In this document: positions 33,560-43,415 of the stretch, piece by piece
Layout: each line of letters starts with the position of its first letter
How positions within the stretch are numbered: position 1 is the first letter of the stretch
NCBI GenBank assembly: GCA_963971535.1
Contig: OZ020593.1
Coordinates: forward strand, 16,991,919-17,055,918
Origin: Notolepis coatsorum
Taxonomy: Eukaryota; Chordata; Actinopteri; Aulopiformes; Paralepididae
Direction: 5' to 3'
DNA length: 64,000 nucleotides
Made by a program: the position numbers and the translations under genes
The notes under the pieces: model-generated
Database searches by the model: none
What the model was told of the DNA's origin: nothing
The model's input: the letters and a program-made list of their open reading frames with translations, nothing else

Positions 33560-34215
33560 TGTGAGCCTCCCATGCGTTACACCTCGCCAATGAGAGTCCG
33601 CGCTGGCAGGCGAAAAGATGTGACAGGCTGCCTCCTCGTGTACCGGAGGCGTCTAGACTTTTATCAACAAACTTGAATTTTTCCGCGATGTGATTGGCCA
33701 CTGACGTTTCTGGTCATGTGACATCTGCGCCAATCGCGTGACGCCTGTTTCTATCACTGGTTAAGCTTAGGCACTCTTTCGAAGTAGGTTAAGGTTAGAG
33801 TTTGTCTTAGAGCAGGGCGATAGAACACCAGCCCTGATTCCAAACTCTAACCTTAACCAACTTCGAAAGAGTCGCCTAAGCTTAACCAGTGATAGAACTA
33901 GGCGTTCGGTAGTTTGCAGGCTGTTAGAGGCGGAAATAGGCGCAGAAACAGGCGTCACGCGATTGGCGCAGATGTCACATGACCAGAAACGTCAGTGGCC
34001 AATCAGATCGCGGAAAAATTCAAGTTTGTTGGTAAAAAACTAGATGCGTACCGGAGGGAACACATGATGCAAGGCTTCTATCCTCTCTACAACAGACCAG
34101 TGGGGGGCATAGTCGAGCAACGTTCAAGACAGGGGAGGGGAGAATTAGATACACGAAATTGGGAGGGGAGAAAAATGGAAAAATAAGGAGAAAAAGTGGA
34201 TACAAAAAAAAGAAA
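33560..34215 (+). mobile_element. SINE 3' half, split by a foldback element
   Basis: 33575-33648 and 34048-34215 are consecutive parts of the SINE seen whole at 11892-12352. The first part corresponds to its 'gaaaagatgcgacggctgct' region, the second to 'acacgtgatgcaaggct' through the A-rich tail. The foldback 33649-34047 lies exactly between, with a 9-base target duplication. Confidence 0.85.
33649..34047. mobile_element. Complete palindromic foldback, 9-bp target duplication
   Basis: The 399-base element starts GCGTCTAG and ends CTAGATGC, flanked by GTACCGGAG at 33640-33648 and 34048-34056. Its two arms are nearly perfect inverted repeats: about 160 bases on the left and about 210 on the right, where the left arm lacks about 50 bases. 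They surround a loop of about 38 bases near 33812-33850. There is no coding capacity. Nine-base duplications with long terminal inverted repeats suggest a Mutator-like (MULE) non-autonomous element, which is inference from structure only. Related copies lie at 2431-2812 and 33171-33559. Confidence 0.85.
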
Positions 34216-34455
34216 AGTTTGTAACCTTTGCTAAATGATATACTGAATTATGTTTATTTTTTGTATTTTTTTTTGTGTGTAAATAGTGTAATGTAAAAAG
34301 GGTAGGCAATTATAAGCCTCGGCTTCAGCGTACACCTTTTCGGTCATTTTATACTTTTTTTTCTCGTTTTTTGGGAAGTTCTACTACTATGCTTTGTAAA
34401 AAAGATAAATAAAAAGACAGAAATAAAATCATTAATTCATTCATTAATTCATTCA
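34216..34455 (+). mobile_element. LINE 3' untranslated tail
   Basis: A 'gggtaggcaattataagcctcggcttc...accttttcgg' type tail, then A-rich DNA and 'attcattaattcattc' repeats, resembles the 3' end of Tx1/L1-like fish LINEs. No coding part is attached. Confidence 0.5.
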
Positions 34456-34572
34456 AAGAGGGACAGGAGCACTTGGATTGGTCCCCAGGCCCCCCCCCCC
34501 CCCACCACAGGGTGTCCACTCCAGTCTTCCTGTAGACCTGCTTGATCAGTCCAAAGCACCAGTCTGGGCAAA

Positions 34573-34800
34573 ACTTGGTTTTGATTGATTGATTGAAAAG
34601 TGTATTAACAGATTGCAGAATGGGTACAGTACAGTACAGTACAGCTCAATACATACAATTGTTAAGGGGATGTAGACCAGAGAAAGACTTTCGTCTTGTT
34701 TACATCAGGGTCCCCCATTTTCAATTCATCATAACATATATGACATACATGACATACAGATACAGTACTGCTACATCTATACATTTATGACATATCAGAT
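34573..34800 (-). mobile_element. R3 retroposon 3' end (copy 2 of 3)
   Basis: Reverse complement of the R3 family at 7757 and 56800: 'gattgattgattga' tail, then the 'ctttcgtcttgtttacatca' and 'cccccattttcaatt' landmarks. Confidence 0.7.
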
Positions 34801-34857
34801 TTGCAAATACAGTACTGTTTGTGATACAAAAGTGTCCAGAAAAAGAGTGTATATACA

Positions 34858-34995
34858 TTTGATGTAGAAACTGTACATTGGAGGAGGTTGGGTGGGTGGG
34901 GTGGGGTTGGGTGGGTGGGCGGGGGCTGTACATTGGAGGTGGGGGGGGGGGGGGGGTTGGGTAGGGGGGGGACACACATTTTACACTGTACATTG
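34858..34995. repeat. G-rich minisatellite with 'gtacattgga' units
   Basis: Three copies of 'ctgtacattgga' separated by GGGT-rich stretches. The same arrangement occurs at 59445-59520, just downstream of the 54-kb transposon gene. Confidence 0.7.
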
Positions 34996-35049
34996 GAATA
35001 CTGACAAAGCCATACTTGGTAATTTACTGTACAACTAGGTTAGGACATT

Positions 35050-35365
35050 TGTAGGGGCCAGTTTCGAATTGCATTTGTAGGGGCCAGTTTCGAATTGCAG
35101 TCTCCCGTAGGTGTTTTTTGAGAGTATTTTTGAAAGTGGGTAGTGATTCACATTCCGTGGTGTGGCCTGCAATCAGGAAGTGGAGGCCGAGCTTCTGGTG
35201 AAGTTTCTTATTTTGGCCACTGAGGTTGTCACAATGAAGGTACATTCGTGCTTCTCCACAACTCCGTAGTTGTGGAAAATATGATGCACATAGCTGATGA
35301 CTGCATTGCTGCTCTTACTTGATGCCGTCACTTCATCGATTAGGTAATTCACCTGCTTCGCCAAT
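35050..35365 (-). pseudogene. DUF7869-like transposon gene relic
   Basis: On the minus strand one frame gives 'QVNYLIDEVTASSKSSNAVI' and 'YVHHIFHNYG', and after a 1-base shift 'MYLHCDNLSGQNKKLH' and 'LKKHLRETAIRNW'. The order (YLIDE...VIS..HH.F..YG...LHCDN.SGQNK) matches the DUF7869-type domain found in many animal transposon-associated proteins. It is short, frame-shifted and without neighbours of the same gene. Recognition is from memory of the motif. Confidence 0.5.
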
Positions 35366-36260
35366 GCTTCATGGTGTACACCGAACAGGCCACACTTGCG
35401 TGGTGTCGCAAAATACAGGGGCCCAACTTGAAGAGGGTGAGAGAGGGGGAGTGCACCTGAGAGAGAAGAAAGACAAGAGAGTTTTTAGAGCAGCACTACA
35501 ACACAAGGCATTAGTTGATTGTCATTAAATTACAAAAAAAGAGTCTGGGCGTCCATCTTGTTACCTGTGTTGTCGCAGCTCAAGTATGTAAATACAGACC
35601 CATGTGCTTTTTATGGGCATTGACAGAAACTTGGGAACAAAGGCTGATGTGGTTCGAATGTTTTCACAAGGTACAGGGATGAGGAAGGGATTTGACATTT
35701 TCACAGGTGTTTGCATTTTTATAAAATTGTCTTCATGTTTTACATATAATTTTTTATGTTTTACATATATTTGTATATATACATATTTGTTTAGTAAGGA
35801 TTTAAAATCAGTAAGGAATGATATTCATTTTGAGTAGTGGAAAAGGGGTAGGATTAAATAAGTGCATACTTCTTCCTACTCCTTTTCGAACATTATTATT
35901 TTTTTCATTTCATTGCTAGAGATGATTTGTAAATGTCACTCCGACCCAAACATGTGCCAAGAAAAAAACTTTTTTTTTTTAAACAAACGTTTTAAACTTT
36001 TTAGAGATACTATGACTGTTATAGTAGTAAATAGGTTATTATACATTCAAACTGTGATAATATGGGGAAGAAATCAGATTTTCCGACATGAGGCACGAAC
36101 CACTGGACACGCGGTCACATTAAGTTTTCATCTGGCCATACGCTTTCATCTGTCAAGGTGCGCTGTCACCCAATGTGTTTACAGTTTCATCTCTTATGGC
36201 GCTTGACACCAGATTTTTGTCCTACAGCACAATATGAATTATGTTCAGCTTCAGTGGCCT
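35366..36260. other. Mostly unassigned; contains a LINE 3' tail
   Basis: At about 35835-35895, 'aggggtaggattaaataagt' and 'cttcctactccttttcgaac' form a typical Tx1/L1-like LINE 3' end. The rest is AT-rich with no gene seen. Confidence 0.45.
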
Positions 36261-36261
36261 G

Positions 36262-36475
36262 GTGTGGCGAACAGCTTTTATCCAAAGCGCTTTAAAATAA
36301 AAAGAGTTCCTCACATTCACCCACCAATGGCGGAGGCAACCATGCAAGGTGCCAACCTGCTCATCGGGAGCAGTTAGGGGTTAATAAGTGTCCGGGAGGA
36401 GCGGGAATCGAACCGGGAACCTTCCGATCACCAGACGACCGTATCTGCTGTATCTCTTGAGCCACTGTCGCCCCA
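36262..36475 (-). mobile_element. tRNA-derived SINE (second family), full length
   Basis: Reverse strand: head 'ggggcgacagtggctcaaga', box B GGTTCGATTCC, and a 3' end 'gctttggataaaagctgttc'. The tail resembles the LINE family A tail, as expected for a SINE mobilised by that LINE. Confidence 0.8.
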
Positions 36476-37245
36476 CTGTTTAAGCCCAGCAGGCTTGGCA
36501 CCCATATATATATAAATGAGCGGTCACACCGATCCAGGTGTCAGCCATCATTCCCAACGAGTCACTCCCCCAGGAAGCTCTTTGTAAGCGTTGTCAAATC
36601 AGGCTCCATACTGTAGCACAGCTATTAATTAAAAAACAGACTCATCTATCTTCTCTGGCTTCATATGATTGACGGCAGCGTGTGGCTTGTAGGTGAGTGA
36701 GGGGACAAGGCTGCTGTTTTAATTATGATCTGCGTCGTTTCCCGGTCAAGTTCGTTAATCAGCTTCTTTTCAGGAGGCCACTATAGCTAGCCACCATGTT
36801 AGATAGATGTGTGCAACAGTAAAGACTGACTTGATTAATGACTGAATAGGTGAATGTTGTTTATGTTGCCTACTGCTGTCTATGAATGTGTTATGGGTCC
36901 CAAGGCTGTCGGGTGCCGCAATAACAACTAATTGGTTTTGACGTCTTAGTCAAAGTCGACTGAAACTGCCCAAATTAGAATTGGAAAGGTCAGATTCCAT
37001 GTGATTTGTGCCGTTCACACTGTCATGAAAAAATTATCAAATCTGAGTCACATAATGAGCAAAAACAAAAATACAATTTGGGCCACTTTCGCCTGCAGTA
37101 GCCTTAGAAACGATTATAGACAACCCTTCAATGTTGCATCCAATCATGAGCCTCGGGTCTTAAAATGAGGCTCCATTAAATCAATTCTGTCTACTGCACT
37201 GATTTCTGCATTAAAAAAACGCAATTTAAGCAAACAAAAAGCAGC
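36476..37245. other. No gene seen
   Basis: AT-rich DNA. No frame or element end could be supported. Confidence 0.4.
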
Positions 37246-37643
37246 AGCATCATCCTCTGGCTCTGCACAGACGGCTGTCGGCTTCGATTGTTCTTTTGAT
37301 TCCTATCCCACGGGAGATCTGAGAGAGAGATGGATCATCACAGAACTCTTGAGTTTGTAGAATAATTGTATCTCCCCCTCCCTCCACTTGTACCTTTTGC
37401 CCCTGCCAGTTGTCGTGCTGCGTTGTCATTTGTGTTTCTAATGAGTGTATGCACAAGAGCTGAAGAACAGCTTGAAGAGACCAGGCCACAGTGGTGTCGA
37501 TCCTGGGGCCAGGTGGGTGTGTAGGGACAAACGTTGGCCTTAGATGTTCCACATCCGGCTCTTCCTTGCTACACCACCTCTCCTCCTCAGCACCTCCATT
37601 AGCCAACAGAGACTGCCCACGACCACGGCCCCTCTTTGGCGGT

Positions 37644-39072
37644 TGTAACTGAGGGGTACAATTCCCTGACTGTATTGTTAGATATGATACTTACTACCAC
37701 TACCTCTTGTACTTTAGACTCTGGCCACCCAGTACTAGGCATAAATAATTATGGTAAACACTCCCACGTAGATGAAACGATCCAACACAAATGTACCAAG
37801 TCGAAAGTCTGCATTTAATAATAATTAATACATAGCAAAAGGTATGTAGAGCAATCACTTAATTACATTTATGATTTGAAATAGGATGCACTTTTATGGC
37901 AAATGAGTATTCGTTGGTATATCAATAGAGAACGTCCAATCTCTGGTGGCGCAGGCGGTAAATATACAACCTGGAATATTTAAGGAATAATAGCAATGAT
38001 ACTTTAATGATTATAGAACTGGATACACTAGGGGGGGATTCCGGTCGCTTGTAAGACAACTGGAGAAGGGGGGGGGGGGGGTAGAGTCTGGCTGTATCCG
38101 TCTGGCCGAGGGTATCCTGGGAGAACCCACGGTTGTGCGGCTCGGTGCCTCAGCGATCCTCGATCCACAGATGAAAGCAGTTGGACTCTCTGTGGGCCGG
38201 CTTCCTCCGGTCCACGATGGAGAGACGTGAAGCGACCTCGTCGTGTAGAGCGTCTCCTCACCTGTCGTCCTCTCCGGGGGGGGGTTTCCAACACACGGCA
38301 GTGTTGGTCTTTATCCATAGAATAATCACTGTATACAAAGCATAATCCGTGCCTGGGAAGGCGGGCTGTCGTCGGTAGAATAATCCGGTATGCAGGTCCA
38401 CTCGCTCGTCGGCTCTGGGGCTCCTCGGGTGCAGCCTCACATGGGGTCGGCCACCCTGGATAAGCAGCCAGTTCTACCCGAAACGATGGGGGTACTGACT
38501 ACGATAGTATTCTCACCGCACGAAGCACTACATATGAATAGACTATTATTAGCTTAATAGACTACGTCCAACTCGACGATATAGTGCCAAATATGACTAT
38601 TCAAATATTAATATACACGATGTCTCAATACCGATGGTAGGCCGAACTTGGCCTTACTCCCACACGTGGCGTCGCGGGGAGGCTTTACGTCTGTCACTCT
38701 ATTGGAGGGTAAGAAACTGGACTAAAAAGGAAGTCCTACTTTAGTAGCGCAGTATATATACGCACTATGAACAAATAGTACCATTAGTGGTGCGGTAGCC
38801 AGATTCCTACGCGGAACTAGGACTTGTTCGTACATGTTGAGCGGTACGTTTGAACTGGGTCTGGGGGGTATGGCAGCCTGGCACCAAGGTCTCGACCAAT
38901 AGTAGAATGGAGACTATTATGGGATGTTCAGTAGGCTAGAATGGATATTCAATGCATATTGTACAAGGAATATACAAGGGATATCAGGGAATATTAGAGA
39001 ATATACAAATACAATTAAATACATATATATAAATAAATATATATATTCGGTTTAATCTGGCCCTTCACAACA
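37644..39072 (+). mobile_element. Solo LTR, 1.43 kb, 5-bp target duplication
   Basis: Starts TGTAACTGAGGGG, ends TTCACAACA, and is flanked by GCGGT at 37639-37643 and 39073-39077. The relative at 54596-55928 (minus) shares both ends and internal blocks such as 'ggaatatacaagggatatcag' and 'tatattcggtttaatctg'. A single LTR with a duplication on both sides indicates recombination between the two LTRs of a former full element. The superfamily is not determinable without internal sequence. Confidence 0.9.
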
Positions 39073-39374
39073 GCGGTGGTTGGGTGGGGGAAGGGGCACC
39101 ACCCTCACCAGCCACTAGCCTCGGCGGCTTACTGGCTTGCCTAGATCAGTGGTTCCCAAAGTCGGGGTCACGACCCAAAGGTGGGCCACGAGCAGCCACG
39201 GGAGGGCCGCGATATGAAAAAAAAAAAAAAGTAAAGTAAAAAAAAAAAGTAAAGTAAAAAAAAAAAATGTGTCAGGCCACTGAACTTAGAAGCAGGCCAG
39301 GACAGTGTTTCTAGTTGTATTCTAAAATTCTATTGTATTCTAAAATGTGACTATATGGTTTTATATTAACTTAA

Positions 39375-41466
39375 CACTTTGGCTGCCATGGGTTAAATTC
39401 ATTATCAACCGTAGGTTGCCGGCTCTATTTGTCTATAGAGAAAGTCCCCTTCTTTGCAGGGCTATAACTTTTTAAATTCTATTGCTACATTGCCATTATT
39501 AGGGCCCATTCAAAGTCCTATATGTATTGTTCATTGTGTAGCAACGTTAAACTTTTTCATTCACATATTCATAGTAAAGTATGGTCTAATGTATAAGTAT
39601 GTTTTCATCTCTTTCTGCAGCTTTCTCCAGAACGTGATCTATAGCCCCAAATACATTATATTGATGATGCAATACAGTTTTATGGCAATCAGCGCGATAT
39701 AAAAGATTCCAACTAGACGTACTTCTAGAAGTTACTACACGTCATCTGATGTTGACCGGATGGGCTAGGGCAGCGTTTCCGTTAGCCGGTAATTACCGGT
39801 TTTTGACCGGCAAAATATGTTGAAGTCCGAATATTTAAATATCTCCGGTCATAATGTCCGGTGAAAATAATTTCTCTAAGCACAATTTTATTATTTGAAT
39901 TGTATTAAAATAGGCTCAAATTAAATAGCCTATGCGATGAACAAAACAATCATTACATGTTGCTTCACGCTGATAAAGCGCGGATGGCGCCGCTCGGATG
40001 TGAATCTTTTTTTCTTTCTTTTTTTGAGCCTGTCTGTCTGCCCACCACAGAGACCGCTGATGCCGTGGTGAAAGAAAACAGAAACAGAAATGTCGAGCGT
40101 TCAGGCCCGAGTGGAAAGTTTAATTCTCCTGGCTGAGGTGCGACATTATATCCACATTTTCCAGTTCACTGATCCAGCCAGGGTTACCAGTGACACAGTT
40201 CATTCTGGAACCTCAGATCCCCGCTGATCATGAGGTTCTACAGTATCGCGTTGGATCCATACACGTATCGATTTTTTCGAATGGTGATCAGGAATTGGAA
40301 TATACCAGTTGGATACCATCTGATGTCAGGTAAGGACTCTATGTTATCAGTGTTAGGATAATCAGAGTAAGTTTGATGAAGTTATAAGCTGTTTTGTGAA
40401 ATGTCTTCTTGTTTCGGTTTCACTAAAAGTCCGAGAGGAAATCAACAGGGCGATTATCCGCGCGCGGCCGTAATGTGCTTGCGTGCACGTATAATATTGA
40501 TCATCTAGCGTTTATTTGAAAACGATTCATAAAAAGGCCGACGAATATCAACGTTGTGGAATATTCCACTAAAAGACTATTTTCATAGAATGCTCCAGAA
40601 AGAGCTGTTTTTTATCTGAAAACGGGGGCTTTTCTAACTGCTCTGAAACGGCAACAACGCGATAAACAGCCTTGACAGCACCGACTGGAAAATAGTCTTT
40701 GATAATGCGATGGGCAGATTAGACACATAGCCATAATTTAAAACATAGATTAGGCGATATTAACGTTAACATTGGCGCCGATGGTGGCATTCAGCCGGTA
40801 AAAAGGAAAACCAGGCTGACCGGCATTTCTCGAATATGTCCGGGGATAGAAATCTTGCAGGACATCCAGACCGGCACGAATATGTTCTAACGGAAACGCT
40901 GGGCTAGGGGGCGTTTATAATTCCGTGGGCAGCGTTATACCAATCATCTAATGTGGGTCAAATGTTGATAATAGCAGTTAGTATCGAAGACGGTAACTTT
41001 ACACGCTAAAACTCACCCCAGTCTCCGCGCGCCGTTGGGCGATCATCGTAGAGTAGAAATTTTATCATTATGGGATGTAGATTTACCCGGTCCATCTCCA
41101 GCTTGTATAATGGTATATACGTCCAAATCATGTTGTTTATCAAGTTATTGGCAATCGATCGCTATGTAGTGTGTCGAGATCGAGTCCCGGGACCTATTAG
41201 CGAGTGCCCGGAAGTAATACGGCCGTCCAGCACAACCTCTACGGCACTTCCTGTTAAGCGATTGCGCCGATCGGCCACCAGATGGTGCTCCTGAACCGCC
41301 AGAGAGCTCAGTGGGTCCTCCTGGTGGATCTCAGGCCAGCGGAGGGGACATATGAATCCGATCCCAGATTTTTGAAATATTGATATTAAAGACGCTGTAA
41401 GGCGTCTTCGGCAACTTGAGCATGGCCGGGAATGACGTGTTTAGGCGTTTCCCGGCACCCAAAGTG
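39375..41466. mobile_element. TTAA-flanked element nested in the hAT element
   Basis: Ends CACTTTGGCTGCC and GGCACCCAAAGTG are inverted repeats with one mismatch, each abutting TTAA (39371-39374 and 41467-41470). It contains no transposase and is piggyBac- or Kolobok-type by target site. Confidence 0.8.
39771..40901. mobile_element. Innermost hAT element, 8-bp target duplication
   Basis: Ends CAGCGTTTCCGTTAG and CTAACGGAAACGCTG are nearly perfect inverted repeats. GGCTAGGG is duplicated at 39763-39770 and 40902-40909. The subterminal DNA has many CCGG-containing motifs ('ccggtaattaccgg', 'gaccggc'). About 1.1 kb with no coding capacity. Confidence 0.95.
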
Positions 41467-41821
41467 TTAATAAATAAACAAAAACGAAAAATCTACTTAT
41501 TTCAACGAACATTTCAAACTAAATAACAGATTATGCACATAAAACGCTGAAAACAACCGAAGCAACAATAGTATTTTAATGAGGCTATTATTATTATCAT
41601 TATTATTTTGCAACAAGTTAGCCCTCTCATAAATAGCACATATAAATGAATAACTAACTTGAACTAACTTAATAGGATTGAAGTGATATTTGGCTTAAAA
41701 AATCAGTCACATGGCAAAAAAAAAAAAAGGAAAAGCCTGACGATGTGCATTGGGCCGCGGCTCTCTGACGCCTTATTTTCTGGGTCCCGGCCTGAAAAGT
41801 TTGGGAACCCCTGGCCTAGAT

Positions 41822-42250
41822 GACCTGCGCCCCGATGAAGTAGGCAGCATGTACTCATCATCGTCTTCTTCAAGCTCACTATCATATGGAAACAGAGTGA
41901 TAAAATTGATTCAAATCCATGCACGCACACATGCACAGTGACTCGCGACTGGAGACTAGCTCTGCTAGCACACATAGCCTACTGTGTACAGACGGTTTCA
42001 AACTGACAAGTCTGTCCACTGTCTGATTTTAAAGCTGCCCTGTTGCACGTCACAATACAAATTGATTATTTAATTTTAATTTATTTTTATATTTTATTAT
42101 TGATTATTAAAATATATCGTTATCGTTTTATCGCCCGAGCCCTATGCAGCACATATTGTTTATTGGCCATCTCATTTCAAACATTAAGCCTGTTTTGTTC
42201 TGAATAAAATGTTCAGTGAAAAAAAAAAAAAAAAATTGATTCAAATATAT
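41822..42250. other. Short flank, no further gene
   Basis: Beyond the acidic exon-like block, a hAT-like tip ('atcgttttatcgcccgagcc' near 42115-42140) is visible. Otherwise nothing. Confidence 0.4.
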
Positions 42251-42519
42251 TGTCATTGCACAACACAGGTAGTGAGCAGGAGTATGCAGTTGTACATGTA
42301 TATGTGACAAATAAGATTGAACTTGAACTAAACATATATACAGTAAGTACAGTCAAATTGTACATGGCTATCATACAGGTATGTAAACAATGTACCTTGA
42401 GCCTGTGGTTGATGGCTCAGGGGTTGCAGTAGGTTGCCGGCACGTTGATCTCTTGGGGGTTGCAGTAGGCGAGGGAGGGTGGGGGCTAGGGCGGGCCATA
42501 CTTTTTTTTTTTGGAAAGT

Positions 42520-43010
42520 CAATCGAGTGGGGTGTCTAAAATACGTGTTTTTTTGTGGGGAATTCAAATATGGGATTATTTTTACAATCGGATAACTCCT
42601 ACCTACATTGTTTTGGATTTCAAAATGGCCGATTTGACCATTTTTCACCCCTTGGCCATACATGGATGCCAACATGAATCTTAAGGAAATCCTAACATGC
42701 AAGGTGTCTAAATGATGTGTTTCTTAATGGGGAATTCAAATATGAGTTCATTTTTGGGATAGGATAACTCTAACCTACATCATTTTGGATTTCAAAATGG
42801 CCGATTTTACCATTTTTCACCCCTTGGCCATACATGGATGATAACATGAATCTGAAGGAATTCCTAACATGCAATATGTCTAAATGATGTGTTTCTTAAT
42901 GGGGCATTCAAATATGAGGTCATTTTTGGGATAGGATAAATATAACCTGCATAATCTTGGATTTCAAAATGGCTGATTTTACCATTTGAACCCATTGGTA
43001 TTGTATTACA
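42520..43010 (+). repeat. Subterminal tandem array, left
   Basis: Three units of about 175 bases, each with 'tttcaaaatggccgatttta', 'atttttcaccccttggccat' and 'acatgaatct'. The array is the inverse of 46206-46690. Repeated subterminal motifs are typical transposase-binding regions. Confidence 0.85.
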
Positions 43011-43415
43011 AAATTGCAAAGATAAAAAATATATGGGAAATCATTTATAATGACAAAGCCATCAAATTTATTAACAAGTGAACTGTATATAACTGGATAC
43101 AACTCCAAAGATCAATAATAATAATACTAACAATAATAAATTTTATTTGTAATGCACACAAACACCTAAGTGCTAAATCTCGATTTCCTGACTTCTTGAA
43201 CTTTGCCAGGTTCCAATATCTTGATTGGACTCATTCTTGGATGGCAAGATCTCCTACTGTACTGCTTTAGCCACCAACCTACAAACACAAACTTAAAGTC
43301 AACGTCAGCCATAAATAGGTGAGCTCTTTCCAGAACTACTCAGCAGAAACCTCTGTAACCATTTTAACAAACGTCTCAATGTAGCCTATTGAGAAAATCC
43401 ATGGGGCTCCATCAA

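Larger units (their letters stand above)
39147..41813. mobile_element. hAT element, 8-bp target duplication, host of two more
   Basis: Ends CAGTGGTTCCCAAA (39147-39160) and TTTGGGAACCCCTG (41800-41813) are inverted repeats with one mismatch. GCCTAGAT flanks both sides (39139-39146 and 41814-41821). The termini resemble Charlie-type hAT elements. After removing the nested elements about 575 bases remain, with no coding capacity. Confidence 0.93.
37250..41890 (-). pseudogene. piggyBac-like transposase N-terminal relic
   Basis: Minus-strand pieces are: an acidic head 'SELEEDDDEYMLPTSSGRR' (about 41890-41822, preceded by an AG that could be a splice acceptor), 'QASKPPRLVAGEGG' (39135-39080), 'KRGRGRGQSL' (about 37635-37605), and 'HLRPTFVPTHPPGPRID' with 'SLQAVLQLL' (37540-37440). 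An acidic then basic leader, followed by a 'FxPxxxPGPxxD...LxLF' block, is characteristic of piggyBac-type (PGBD) proteins. The hAT element at 39147 and the solo LTR at 37644 interrupt it, and the sequence flanking each insertion rejoins. The catalytic domain is not recognisable, so the relic is truncated. The family call is moderate. Confidence 0.4.
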
